From Planctomycetota bacterium (GTDB lineage Bacteria; Planctomycetota; Planctomycetia; Pirellulales; Lacipirellulaceae), in NCBI GenBank assembly GCA_029781135.1, contig JAKOXH010000068.1:62001-126000 (forward strand): 64,000 nucleotides of DNA. Reading direction: 5' to 3'. Below the pieces are notes generated by a model. The model was not told the DNA's origin. It searched no databases and saw nothing but the letters and a program-made list of their open reading frames with translations. Positions 28,036 through 37,097 of the stretch are shown in pieces; position 1 is the first letter of the stretch, and the number at the start of each line of letters is the position of its first letter. The translations under genes and the position numbers were made by a program.

Positions 28036-29676
28036 TTAGCGCACAGTACCTTGGGGAACCGCGGGGGAGTTGTTTGCCGGCTGCGGTGTCGCGGCATTCG
28101 GCAGAGGCAGCGGATTCGCGGTGTTCGGCGGTGGATTTCGATCCGAAACAAGTCGTATAATCCCACCGGCGACGGGCTTCGCCGAGTTTTCCTGTGCTTC
28201 ACTGATTTTTCCGCTGCTAGCCGTTGGATTGTTTTTGGGGGCCTGCGGAGCATTTGATTTCGCTGCCGGATCAATGGTCGGATTCAAATCCGGGGGCAAT
28301 GTCGCCGACGGTGTTTCAGTTTGCCGGTAGATCGCAATCGCCTGTCCGATGACATTTTGAACCTGCAACCCTTCGGAAATATGCTGCATTCTGCCGGTGC
28401 CGCTTTGATCAACGGTCAAGGTTCCTAATTCCCCGAACGTTGGATTACGCGGAATGTTCGGCGACGGGTTTGTCGGGCTCTCGGGCAGTGTAGGAAGCGT
28501 GACCCGGCCACCAGTTGCCGGCGGCCCCAACGGTGGAATTGCGTCTACGGGAGTTTGAGAACTTATCGCTGAGTCTTGCGGCTTCGTTTGTGTCGCCGGT
28601 GGGACGCTCACTGTCGGAAGACTAGTCGCATCACGCGGTTGTGACTCCAGCGACGCTGCTGGACCGCTTCGTGAAGGAACGCGTGGCATTGGACCAGGCT
28701 GGGAGCTGTTCCGGAGCACCGCCGGATCGCTGAGCGCAACCGTGTAATTACCTGGCTCCAAGGTACCAATGTCGACCATGACCATCATGCCGTTGGATTC
28801 GTTTCGAAAGCCGGCCATGCCAATACGCACCTCGGAATTGGGCGTTCCCGCGCTTCCTGGCGGAGCAATAGTGTCGTGCGGTGTATCCGCACTTTGCGGA
28901 TTCACTGCCTCCGACTGTTTCGCTCCAATGCGGACTAATTCTGCCATGGCTCGTTCAGCGGTTGGCGACTGGTCGCGAAAAAAACTGTTGAACGGACCAT
29001 TTTGAATCGCCACATCGATGCCGCCAAGCGTGCCAGCAACCGGTACGCCGACCACATTTGACTGCGATTCGCTGGGTAATATTTGGCCAGCTTGAGGTGG
29101 CATCCCTACTGGTTCCACGGGCAATTGCAGCCGACCGACCGAAGAAACCGGCACGCGGATTTGTGTTGTTATCGTCTTGCCATTACGCACCAAAATGACG
29201 GGAAGTTGGGAGCCATCCGGGGCCTTCGTGACAATCTGACGGATTCCGTCGATCCATTTTCGATAGTTGTCGCCCTTGAAGTTCTCTAGTTGCACGAGCA
29301 CATCGCCACGCTTGATGCCCGCGTCGTACGCGGGAGAAGCAGCCCCGACGTCGACAATGCGAACTTGCCCCTTTGCCCCTTCCTGCAGATACATGCCCAG
29401 CACGTTCGCACGATCGTGGGCGGCCGACCCGTTTAGTTCACCAACGCCCCGCTTGATTGTGTCGAGCTTCGGTGCAAGTGCTTGATTACTTGCGTTATCG
29501 GTCGGGGGCGTCCCTACGATCGTCGGCGTGGCGACCGCCGCCTCGGCCGCTTCGCCATGCTGGCGAGCAACGACCGCCGATGCTTCATGCTGTGCGTCCT
29601 GCGCGGCGGCCGGCTCTTGCTCGCAATAACAGATTAATGAAAACAAGCCGATGGTGGAAAACAATATCCGGAACAT
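28036..29676 (-). CDS. Exported PDZ-domain protein with proline/threonine-rich C-terminus
   Basis: The start at 29676 is chosen because AGAGG lies 8 nt upstream and MFRILFSTIGLFSLICYCEQ then begins a signal peptide; the frame is open 147 nt further but reads as non-coding. The 546-residue protein has one PDZ domain (about residues 80-180): IVDVGAASPAYDAGIKRGDV and a following strand VILVRNGKTITTQIRVP. The middle is rich in Gln, Pro and Ser, and a segment near residue 310 (GMMVMVDIGTLEPGNYTVAL) may be a small beta domain. No protease catalytic residues are visible. It is probably an envelope scaffold or adaptor. Its role is unknown. Confidence 0.7.
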   Translation of the reverse strand: MFRILFSTIGLFSLICYCEQEPAAAQDAQHEASAVVARQHGEAAEAAVATPTIVGTPPTDNASNQALAPKLDTIKRGVGELNGSAAHDRANVLGMYLQEGAKGQVRIVDVGAASPAYDAGIKRGDVLVQLENFKGDNYRKWIDGIRQIVTKAPDGSQLPVILVRNGKTITTQIRVPVSSVGRLQLPVEPVGMPPQAGQILPSESQSNVVGVPVAGTLGGIDVAIQNGPFNSFFRDQSPTAERAMAELVRIGAKQSEAVNPQSADTPHDTIAPPGSAGTPNSEVRIGMAGFRNESNGMMVMVDIGTLEPGNYTVALSDPAVLRNSSQPGPMPRVPSRSGPAASLESQPRDATSLPTVSVPPATQTKPQDSAISSQTPVDAIPPLGPPATGGRVTLPTLPESPTNPSPNIPRNPTFGELGTLTVDQSGTGRMQHISEGLQVQNVIGQAIAIYRQTETPSATLPPDLNPTIDPAAKSNAPQAPKNNPTASSGKISEAQENSAKPVAGGIIRLVSDRNPPPNTANPLPLPNAATPQPANNSPAVPQGTVR

Positions 29677-30016
29677 TCGTGCGCCTCTTGTCTCTCTTCT
29701 GCCTCGATGAGGGTGGCCGTCTTCGGTGCTGCGGCATCCATGGAGGACTGCCAGGTGCGACATATAGTAGTCGCGCCGCCAATGTCGCAGAGCAAGTGGC
29801 GTTCCGTCACGCTTGTTTACCATACGCGCAATCTGTGAAAGCGACGTGAATTGCTGCCGGTAGCGTAAAGTCGGGTGTCAAATTACGGCCGATTCAATCA
29901 ATACTGCGAATTTCTAGCGAGATCAGCCTAAGCGAGGAACGCGTGCCTTTCAGAGTGAACGGACAACGACCAATGCTACGCGCGATGTTGTCGCGATACG
30001 ACGAAGAGTTTGGCGA
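29677..30016. other. Intergenic region upstream of the PDZ gene
   Basis: This 340-base stretch separates the end of the dus gene from the start of the PDZ gene, both on the minus strand. It holds the ribosome site of the PDZ gene and presumably its promoter. No repeat, RNA gene or convincing small gene was recognised. Confidence 0.45.
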
Positions 30017-31090
30017 TCAGGCCATTTGCATCGCATGTGAGGATTGCGGATTGGGCTCTTCGATGTCCGGATAAACGCCCGGCGCGTCATGCGCATACCA
30101 CGTTTCCAGCACATCCTTCCATCCGCCCGGTTGCTTCACGCTGCAGAAGTCATCGCGAACTTGCTTGTGCTGGGGATGGAGTTGCGAGTATTTGATTGCG
30201 AACTTCCGCATATCGGGCAGGCAGCGGTGCGGCCCGTAAAGCTCTTCGGCCAACCGATAATGCTCGCGAATCACTTCGCGCTGTTCATGGAGACGCGGCG
30301 GCGAGGGCAGCGGCCGCCCCGCGGCCAGTGCGCGAACCTGGGCAAAAATCCAGGGGTTGCCGATGGCTCCGCGTGCTACAGTTACGCCGTCGACGCCCGT
30401 AAACTGCAGCATATCGATGCACGACTGGGCATCGAACAGGTCGCCGCTGCCGAGCACGACCCGATCGCCAGCGTATTGTTTCAATTCACGTAGGAATTCC
30501 CAGCGGGAAGGGCCGTCGTAGCGCTGCGTTACGGTGCGGCAGTGGACGGTGATCGCCGCCACGCCGCGTGCGAATGCGCCGTCAAAGATCTCGAAGAACT
30601 TGTCGCGGCTTTCTGCGGAATCGTCGATGCCACGCCGCATTTTCACGGTCACCGGTAAGTGGGGCGGCACGGCATCGCGCACTCTTTGCACGATTTCTAG
30701 CGCGACGGCTGGTTGACTCAAGTGATAGCCGCCGCGACACCGGCCCAATACCTTTTTCACGGGGCAGCCGAAGTTGATGTCGATCACATCGAACCCATTC
30801 TCCACCAAACGTAGTGCGGCCGGGGCGAAGTCTTCGGGATTGGCACCCATGAGTTGGCCACCGGTTGGGTGTTCTTCATCGGCCACATGGAAGAAATGGC
30901 GGTTCTTGCGTCGCTGCTTCACTTCCATGATGAACCGGTCGAGCATAACTTCGCAAAGTGTGTACGGTGCCCCTAAACGCCGCGCGATGAGGCGCATGGG
31001 CATATCGCTGTAGCCAGAGAGGGCGGCCTGAACGACGGGAAAATCCAGTCGCAACGGGCCGATTTGGAGTTCGCGGTGCACGTGTGTCAT
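30017..31090 (-). CDS. dus: tRNA-dihydrouridine synthase
   Basis: The 357-residue FMN enzyme reduces uridines in tRNA D-loops using NADPH. It opens with RLDFPVVQAALSGYSDMPMR, the Dus barrel entry. The catalytic cysteine lies in DINFGCPVKKV near residue 115. FMN-binding segments are VKMRRGIDDSAESRDKFF, ITVHCRTVTQRYDGPSRW and GSGDLFDAQ, and GVTVARGAIGNPWIF ends the barrel. The subfamily (A, B or C) cannot be decided, so a general symbol is used. Its start codon overlaps the queG stop by 4 nt (ATGA), and both act on tRNA. Confidence 0.93.
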   Translation of the reverse strand: MTHVHRELQIGPLRLDFPVVQAALSGYSDMPMRLIARRLGAPYTLCEVMLDRFIMEVKQRRKNRHFFHVADEEHPTGGQLMGANPEDFAPAALRLVENGFDVIDINFGCPVKKVLGRCRGGYHLSQPAVALEIVQRVRDAVPPHLPVTVKMRRGIDDSAESRDKFFEIFDGAFARGVAAITVHCRTVTQRYDGPSRWEFLRELKQYAGDRVVLGSGDLFDAQSCIDMLQFTGVDGVTVARGAIGNPWIFAQVRALAAGRPLPSPPRLHEQREVIREHYRLAEELYGPHRCLPDMRKFAIKYSQLHPQHKQVRDDFCSVKQPGGWKDVLETWYAHDAPGVYPDIEEPNPQSSHAMQMA

Positions 31091-32256
31091 GCGGTTGATT
31101 CTGTCTTGACCGGCACTGGCGCGTCAATCGGCGTGAAGAGTGCGAGTTCAATCTCGGCGACAACCTCCTGGTCGGTTTCGATGGTTCGCCGTGACAGTAG
31201 AGCTTCGCGAGCAGTGGACGTTGGAAAGCGGCCCAATGCCCATGCACAGGCGCCGCGGATGAGCGGCTCATCATCGTTCAGGCCGCGGGTTAGTGCTGGC
31301 ACGGCGGCGGGTGTCGGGTAGTTCCCGAGGGTGATGGCCGCATTACGCAATAGGCCACGCCGTCGTGGACGCCACAATGGCGTCTTATGGAAGCGTTCGC
31401 GAAAAGCGGCATCGTCCAATTCAAACAGCGCGATTAAATCGATGGGATCATTCTCAGGTCGCGGCATGAACTCAGCTTGAGTGCCGACGGGTGCTTTCGA
31501 GTTCCAGGGGCAAACTTCCTGACATACATCGCAGCCGAATACCCGATTGCCGAGGCCTGCACGGAGCGCATGCGGAATGGCCTCGCGCAATTCAATGGTC
31601 AGATAGCTGATGCACCGCGATGCATCGAGAACATATGGTTGGGGGAATGCGGCCGTCGGACACGCGTCCAGGCAAGCCCGGCAGCTGCCGCAGTGATCGG
31701 TTTCTTGCACCGCGTCATATTCCAACACCAGATCTGTCAGTAAGGCTGCGAGGAAAAACCAGCTACCGTGTTGACGGTTGAGCAGCAGCGTGTTCTTCCC
31801 AATCCAACCCAAGCCGGCCATCTGGGCGAAATCTCGTTCGAGAAAAGGCGCGGTATCGACCACGCCGCGGACCTTGGCCGCCGGCGTGATTTCCAAAATC
31901 GATTCGGCAAGCACATTCAAGCGCGCGTGAATGAGATCGTGGTAATCGACATCGCCCCAGGCGTAGCGGGATACCCTGCCCTGCCCTGCTCCCGTATGCG
32001 CAGCTTCGGCAGTGCGATAATTCATCGCCAGCATGACGATGCTGCGCACGCCATCGAGCATGGCGTTCGGATGGTCGTAAGCGGCTCGCCGTGCCGTGAT
32101 GTATTGCATTTGGCCCGCGTAGCCGGCGGTTAGCCATTCATCGAGACGACCGGTGCCGGGCGGTGAAACGGCTGGGCAGACGCCACACAGGGAAAACCCG
32201 GTTTCCTTGGCTTTGAGCTTCAGATTTCGCGTTAACTTGGCGGCGTCCATGGCCAT
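31087..32256 (-). CDS. queG: Epoxyqueuosine reductase
   Basis: The 389-residue protein carries out the last step of queuosine synthesis, reducing epoxyqueuosine in tRNA with cobalamin and two [4Fe-4S] clusters. It opens with an LKLKAKETGFSLCGVCPA-type start, and the N-terminal part has GWIGKNTLLLN near residue 150. The cluster motifs are CGSCRACLDACPTAAF (near 192) and CDVCQEVCPWNSKAP (near 240). A HEAT-repeat tail from about residue 300 (NYPTPAAVPALTRGLNDD) is typical of the longer family members. It overlaps dus by 4 nt. The rest of the queuosine pathway is not in the window. Confidence 0.95.
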   Translation of the reverse strand: MAMDAAKLTRNLKLKAKETGFSLCGVCPAVSPPGTGRLDEWLTAGYAGQMQYITARRAAYDHPNAMLDGVRSIVMLAMNYRTAEAAHTGAGQGRVSRYAWGDVDYHDLIHARLNVLAESILEITPAAKVRGVVDTAPFLERDFAQMAGLGWIGKNTLLLNRQHGSWFFLAALLTDLVLEYDAVQETDHCGSCRACLDACPTAAFPQPYVLDASRCISYLTIELREAIPHALRAGLGNRVFGCDVCQEVCPWNSKAPVGTQAEFMPRPENDPIDLIALFELDDAAFRERFHKTPLWRPRRRGLLRNAAITLGNYPTPAAVPALTRGLNDDEPLIRGACAWALGRFPTSTAREALLSRRTIETDQEVVAEIELALFTPIDAPVPVKTESTA

Positions 32257-32403
32257 ATTTTAGCCGGTTTTTCGTGGTTCCGCCGTGCCTGTGGGCGCAC
32301 TTTTCATGCCAATTCATTGAATAGCGATTCGGCGGCAATTAGCCTGGAATTAGGTACTTAGCAGTGAAGTTCACTATCGAATCTCTTCTCTTGAGGCACA
32401 ACG

Positions 32404-32847
32404 ATGAAGCGAATCCTATTGGTCGTCATTTTGGCGTTTGTCGGAAGTATTATGATGATGGCGATGCCATCTGCCCAGGCGCAGGACAATTGTGGTTACG
32501 GCTACGGTGGTTGCTGGGACGGCGGGTACGGCTGGCTGTACAACACGCTGCGGTATGAAGTGCCGCACTTCGCCGCATTTCCACCTGTGTATTACAGCGT
32601 GCCTGTCCCACGCACCTACGGCTACAGCCCGTTTGCCTATCCGCCGTATGTCAGAACTCCGGATGTCGCCGTCGAAGCGCGGCCTATAACAATTAACAAC
32701 CCCTACGTGCCAGCGACCAAGCCGGCGACCGCGCCGGGCAACTCGAAGCCCGATCGTGCTGCGGAAACCACGAAGCAGGTCGAGCCACTCGTGGTCATCA
32801 ATCCGTTTGTGACCCAGTCGGGTGCGATTGCTCGCAGCGGGGACTGA
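32404..32847 (+). CDS. Small secreted Tyr/Gly/Pro-rich protein, unknown
   Basis: This 147-residue protein starts MKRILLVVILAFVGSIMMMA, a strong signal peptide ending AQAQ near residue 27. The next segment is rich in Gly, Tyr and Trp (CGYGYGGCWDGGYGWLYN), then Tyr/Pro (PRTYGYSPFAYPPYV). Two related short motifs, TINNPYVP and VINPFV, occur about 45 residues apart in the C-terminal half. No known domain is recognised. Such small Tyr-rich envelope proteins are common in planctomycetes. It is single and divergent from queG. Confidence 0.65.
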   Translation: MKRILLVVILAFVGSIMMMAMPSAQAQDNCGYGYGGCWDGGYGWLYNTLRYEVPHFAAFPPVYYSVPVPRTYGYSPFAYPPYVRTPDVAVEARPITINNPYVPATKPATAPGNSKPDRAAETTKQVEPLVVINPFVTQSGAIARSGD

Positions 32848-33066
32848 TTCGAGCTCGAAGCGACTACCATTCCGCAAACGTAATCTCCCGCAAGTCGCAG
32901 CCCCCTCGATGCGACGAGGGCTGTTTGCGCTAATAATGGCAGCACAGCCGCCGCTAGCACCCACGCAATCGCCCTGGACAATTGCCTGCTACTCGCTATG
33001 CTTGCGGCCGATTAGCTCGTCTTTCTGCCATCGGACCTGACCCGCGCATTACAAGGAAAACCACGG

Positions 33067-34029
33067 ATGAAAGGAATTCATCCGAGCGTGAACGCGGCAC
33101 TCATGTGCGTACTTACCGCCGCGGCAATTAGCGCGATGGGTTGTAGATCGTCGTCGAGTAGCGCGGCAAACCCATTTATGGCGCCTGATCGCGTGCCAGC
33201 TCCATCGACCCGCGCGATCGCGCCTGGTCAGGCACAACCCTATTACCAAGGCGATCCACTGCCGGTGATGCAGAGTTCGACAACGCCCGCCAATAGTCCT
33301 GCGTTAGCCAGCGGTGTAGCCGCCCTGTCGTCGACCGGCAAGACGCTTGCCTGGAATGCGCCAGCGTCGGCAGGCAGTGGCGGCGCTGCCGCGAACACGA
33401 ACTCGCCGTGGGATGCCAAGCCGCAAGCGACGACACCGATCGCGTATGGCAATGAACCGCCCGTTAGTGTTCCCAGCGATGGCGGTGCACTTAGATTCGC
33501 GACACCGGTCGCGTCGAGTTCCATGCAGGCAACTGCTGGACCTTCCAACGCGAACTCCTCGTTGGCTGCTTTCTCAACACCGCAACAACCTGCTGCGTCG
33601 ACGCCCAGAACGGCAACGTCGAATCCAGGAGTTGCCCCTGCGTCGTATAATGCGCCCGTCACTGGCAATGCGCCTGCCGCTGGCGGATTGACTCCTGTTG
33701 TGACGGTGCCGGAATTGAGCCCGACGCCGCAGGCCGCTTCGCCGTGGCGCACGCCGCAGGTGGCAAGCCCGTCGACATCCGCTCCAGCTAGTTCCTCTTC
33801 CGCAGCGAATGCGGCCGCCTCGCCGACCATTATTCCGCCCGTCCCATTATACGTGATGGGGCAGCCAGCAACGGTGCTGCCCATGAACGAGATGCCGGTC
33901 GAGATCCGGGCCGTTCCCTCGCCACCGCCCCAGCCGGGCGATCCGTTGCCACGCGTGCGGGTGCCCAACTATGAGGTACCGCAACCGGCAACGGCCGACG
34001 GCTTCCGTCCGCGAACGAGCATGCGGTAA
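33067..34029 (+). CDS. Predicted lipoprotein, Ala/Pro/Ser-rich, unknown
   Basis: The 320-residue protein has a signal peptide with the lipobox AMGC (Cys26) followed by a serine run (RSSSSSAANPF). Nearly all of the mature part is low-complexity Ala, Pro, Ser, Thr and Asn, so it is probably disordered. The end (VEIRAVPSPPPQPGD up to VRVPNYEVPQPAT) is less repetitive and may be a conserved tail. No enzyme domain is visible. It may be a wall- or membrane-anchored linker protein. It converges with the next gene, whose stop is 16 nt away. Confidence 0.6.
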   Translation: MKGIHPSVNAALMCVLTAAAISAMGCRSSSSSAANPFMAPDRVPAPSTRAIAPGQAQPYYQGDPLPVMQSSTTPANSPALASGVAALSSTGKTLAWNAPASAGSGGAAANTNSPWDAKPQATTPIAYGNEPPVSVPSDGGALRFATPVASSSMQATAGPSNANSSLAAFSTPQQPAASTPRTATSNPGVAPASYNAPVTGNAPAAGGLTPVVTVPELSPTPQAASPWRTPQVASPSTSAPASSSSAANAAASPTIIPPVPLYVMGQPATVLPMNEMPVEIRAVPSPPPQPGDPLPRVRVPNYEVPQPATADGFRPRTSMR

Positions 34030-34045
34030 TCGCGGCGATCCGGAA

Positions 34046-34720
34046 TCAGGGTGACTTCTTGGCCAACGATGCTTGTAGTGCCGCCTTGAAATCAGCTACT
34101 GTGTAGATGCGGCCGGTGGGTTTGTTGAGGTCGTTGCCGCCGGGAACACCGGCCATCATGCTACCCATGTTGCGGCCCCCTTTGGTGGTGGCCAAGTACT
34201 CGATGAGCTTATCGCCGTCCTTTTCCCGGATTAGATCGCCGATCAGTTTTTCGCCGCGGGGAATCGTGCTTAGTCGATCTAAATGGGCAAACGCCCCCGG
34301 TTTCGTGGCGAGCTTTCGCATGAACGGTTTGCCGCCGGGCGTTGTAAGTTCGCGTACTAAGAATGAATCATTTGCCAGGCAGCGCTCGGCGATCGACTTG
34401 GCATCGGGAACGTGGATTCCCGCTTTTTCGAGTTTCTTGAGCACCGTTGCGACTTGGTCTCGAGTTATCAAATCGCCCGGCTGATAACCACTCTGGCTGG
34501 CGAACCAAAAGTCGATAGCCTGCGCAATGGCCGAGAAATTGATTGGCGTTGGTTGTGGCGCTGCCCGGCAATAGCCGGTCCAAGAACTGGGAGCAATTGC
34601 CATGGCCGCAAAACCACAAACCAGGAGCCGCACCGTCAGCCCAGCATTGGGTAAATAATTGCGAACCGGCCCGGTAGTTGCAGGGTCTTTAGAACGGTGG
34701 GCATCCGGGGTGTGGGGCAT
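34046..34720 (-). CDS. Exported hypothetical protein
   Basis: A 224-residue open frame whose start is uncertain. The hydrophobic stretch VRLLVCGFAAMAIAPSSW (about residues 30-47) looks like a signal peptide core, and a GTG at that valine would give a normal signal length, so the first 29 residues may not be translated. The mature part has helical character, with DLITRDQVATVLKKLEKAG and DGDKLIEYLATTKGGRNMG, but I recognise no family. It is on the opposite strand to both neighbours, so it is a single-gene unit. Confidence 0.55.
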   Translation of the reverse strand: MPHTPDAHRSKDPATTGPVRNYLPNAGLTVRLLVCGFAAMAIAPSSWTGYCRAAPQPTPINFSAIAQAIDFWFASQSGYQPGDLITRDQVATVLKKLEKAGIHVPDAKSIAERCLANDSFLVRELTTPGGKPFMRKLATKPGAFAHLDRLSTIPRGEKLIGDLIREKDGDKLIEYLATTKGGRNMGSMMAGVPGGNDLNKPTGRIYTVADFKAALQASLAKKSP

Positions 34721-34968
34721 GACCTAGGCTCAGGGCGACGACTAGCGCCAGGAAAAAATTGCTTCTGCGGGACAAACAAATAAGTTCGATTTTTCGCTGG
34801 GACGCAAGTTGACTCATAATAGACGGTTAGCACGCCCTGTACTTATCCTTCGGCTGCGGCAAGGACCACAAATTATTGAATTTCTGAGCCCCCCTGCTTA
34901 TACTAAACCGCTCCAGGACGTTAGGCGGGATATGAAGCGCGGGGCACTTGGTAGCAGGAGATGCCGAT

Positions 34969-35244
34969 ATGTCGCGTAGCACCTATTTCGTGCAGGAATG
35001 TCCAACTTGTGGCCGGAAACTACAAGTGCGCATTCAATACCTTGGTAAACAAGTGGTTTGCCAACACTGCGGCGCGCGCTTCGAGGCGTACGATCCGTCG
35101 TCGGCGGCATATCCTCCGCCGCTTTCTAGCCTTTCCCTGTTGGAGCGAGCGGAACAACTGCTGCAGTCGACCTCCGCGCCCCATTTTGGCGTGCCCGTGG
35201 GGGCCGGTGCGATGTCGGATGTCGTCCCCGTGCGGCCGAAGTAG
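34969..35244 (+). CDS. Small zinc-ribbon protein
   Basis: I start at the ATG at 34969, with AGGAG 8 nt upstream, giving 91 residues. Two C-x2-C knuckles, CPTCGRK (residues 11-17) and CQHCGARF (32-39), form a zinc ribbon of the MJ0042/DUF-type found at the N-terminus of many planctomycete proteins. The remaining 50 residues have no known domain, with PPPLSSLSLLERAEQLL likely a short helix. A regulatory or scaffolding role is a guess. It converges on aroA, with the stops 9 nt apart. Confidence 0.7.
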   Translation: MSRSTYFVQECPTCGRKLQVRIQYLGKQVVCQHCGARFEAYDPSSAAYPPPLSSLSLLERAEQLLQSTSAPHFGVPVGAGAMSDVVPVRPK

Positions 35245-35253
35245 TCTGATCGA

Positions 35254-36534
35254 TTAGGGCAAGATTTCTGCGAGATCGTGGAAGAAGTCGGGGTAGGTTT
35301 TGTCGACGCACCGCGGGTTCTGGATTCGAATGCCAGTGATTTTTAGTCCCGCGAGCGCGAAGCTCATCGCCATGCGATGGTCGTTGTATGTTTCAATGGT
35401 GGCTGGCTGGAGCCTTGCCGGTTGAATGGTGAGGCCATCTTCTGACTCGTTGACCTGCGCGCCAAGTTTGCGCAATTCGGTGGCGACGGCGGCAAGGCGG
35501 TCGGTCTCCTTATGCCGAATGTGACCGACGTTGCGAATGGTCGTCGGTCCGTCGGCGAACAGCGCGACAACGGAAAGCGTTTGCACCGTATCGCTGATGG
35601 CGTTCATGTCGACGTCGATACCTTGAAGTGGTCGCCCGATTACGGTAGTGGCATTCGCACCGCGACGCACTTCGCAGCCCATCTTTTCGAGGCACGTTAC
35701 GAACTCCACGTCGCCCTGAAGGCTGTTGGCGGTAAGACCTTCAACCATCACTTCGCCGCCGCAAATCGCGGCGGCCGCCCAGAAGTAACTGGCGGCCGAG
35801 GCATCGGGCTCGATGGCGTATTCGCAGGCTCGGTATGATTGCGGGGCCGCAATTTGAAAGTGCGTCATCGCGTTTGTGAAATCGATATTAACACCAAACG
35901 ATCGCATCACGGCCGCCGTCATCCGCACGTAGGGCTGGGAGACGAGCGGTCCCTCGATAACCAACTCGACCGCGGAACGAGCAGCGGGCGCGGTCATCAT
36001 TAAGCCGCTGAGGAATTGACTGGAGATATCGCCACGCACTTTCGCCGTGCCGCCAGGCAGCCCGTTGGCATGAATGACCACCGGCGGGCAACCGTTGTCT
36101 CCCTCACTTCGAGCGGTTGCACCCAGTTGGTTGAGGGCGTCGAGCAAGTCGCGAATGGGCCGCTCGCGCATCCGCTCGATGCCATCGAGCCGAAACGAGC
36201 CGTGGCCTAACGTCGCGAGCGCCGTGAGGAATCGGATTGTGGTACCGCTGTTGGCGCAGAACAGGTCGGCCTCGATGACTGGAACCTCGCCGCCGGTGCC
36301 GTGGACGATGAGCGTCTCGATGGCATCGCGTGGTTCGACCTCGATTCCCAGTCGGCCGAGGCTTTCGATCATCACCCGTGTATCTTCACTATCGAGTGCA
36401 CCGGTAAGCGTCGACATGCCCTTGGCCAGGGCGGCGCAAACGAGCGCCCGGTTCGTGATGCTTTTCGACCCCGGCGGCCGCACTGTGGCCCTGATCGGCC
36501 CGGCCGCTGGCTTAATCTCGATAGAATCCGTCAT
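35254..36534 (-). CDS. aroA: 3-phosphoshikimate 1-carboxyvinyltransferase (EPSP synthase)
   Basis: This 426-residue enzyme joins shikimate 3-phosphate and phosphoenolpyruvate in the shikimate pathway. It has the N-terminal motif PPGSKSITNRALVCAALA (about 20-37), LFCANSGTTIRFLTAL (about 90-105), where the PEP loop follows the N-x-G-T pattern, and the C-terminal motifs GHIRHKETDRLAAVATEL and NDHRMAMSFALAGL. Length and all six-fold repeat parts look complete. No other aromatic biosynthesis gene is adjacent. The upstream region holds a nested palindrome. Confidence 0.96.
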   Translation of the reverse strand: MTDSIEIKPAAGPIRATVRPPGSKSITNRALVCAALAKGMSTLTGALDSEDTRVMIESLGRLGIEVEPRDAIETLIVHGTGGEVPVIEADLFCANSGTTIRFLTALATLGHGSFRLDGIERMRERPIRDLLDALNQLGATARSEGDNGCPPVVIHANGLPGGTAKVRGDISSQFLSGLMMTAPAARSAVELVIEGPLVSQPYVRMTAAVMRSFGVNIDFTNAMTHFQIAAPQSYRACEYAIEPDASAASYFWAAAAICGGEVMVEGLTANSLQGDVEFVTCLEKMGCEVRRGANATTVIGRPLQGIDVDMNAISDTVQTLSVVALFADGPTTIRNVGHIRHKETDRLAAVATELRKLGAQVNESEDGLTIQPARLQPATIETYNDHRMAMSFALAGLKITGIRIQNPRCVDKTYPDFFHDLAEILP

Positions 36535-36633
36535 GGTTTGCTAAAGATACCGTGAAAATCGGGCTTACGATGCGGCGAGCTTATTACCGCGTAAGAGTTT
36601 AGCCAAGTGAAGTTGTCGTGGTTTTCGTGAACG

Positions 36634-36859
36634 AGGGCCGTTCACGGCCCTTCGTCGCGTTAGCGATAGTAGGCCCGCCGTTTACGGCGGGTACTAAAGT
36701 GATTCAACATGCCGTTAGCCCCATTCATGGGGCTTCTCGCCGCAATGGCTTAAGCCACCCAGCGAGAAGCCGCGTGAACGGGGCTCTTGGTTGCTCCCAT
36801 GTCGCTCGACCCGCCGTAAACGGCGGGCCTATTAGACGAAAAGGGCCGTGAACGGCCCT
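36634..36859. repeat. Nested inverted-repeat array (REP/BIME-like)
   Basis: Three pairs of arms fold symmetrically round the palindrome TGGCTTAAGCCA at 36746-36757. The outer pair is a perfect 19-bp match (36634-36652 and 36841-36859), the middle a perfect 22-bp match (36671-36692 and 36809-36830), and the inner an imperfect 24-bp match (36717-36740 and 36762-36785). Each arm is also a small hairpin, for example AGGGCCG-TTCA-CGGCCCT. The rest of the 36535-37097 gap shows no gene. Confidence 0.85.
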
Positions 36860-37059
36860 ACAATCGGCTATACTGTTGCATTCCCGCCAACGCTGGGTAT
36901 TCGCTGTTCGGTCGATTATCATACATCGTACCAGTTTTTTGAATGCGATTCATGTTCGAATTTGGTACGTTTCTTCCTCGGCACGGCCACGCAGTTCGTT
37001 GATGGAGTCGTACGTCCTAACAGCAAGACATCAATTTTAATTCTCTTGTCGCCTTTTAC

Positions 37060-37084
37060 TCTGCGTCTCCGCGCCTCTGCGTGA
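37060..37084. repeat. Three-unit 8-nt periodic motif, copy 1
   Basis: Three units read TCTGCGTC, TCCGCGCC and TCTGCGTGA, on the pattern T-NN-GCG-YC. A second copy with different NN letters lies at 54786-54810. It ends 13 nt before the start codon of the molybdopterin oxidoreductase gene, so it could fall in that gene's leader. Confidence 0.6.
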
Positions 37085-37097
37085 AATATAAACAACC

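Noticed and set aside
29943..30074. 43-codon plus-strand frame with GTG start and AGGA upstream
   Set aside because: It overlaps the end of dus antisense, is short and matches nothing; too weak to call.
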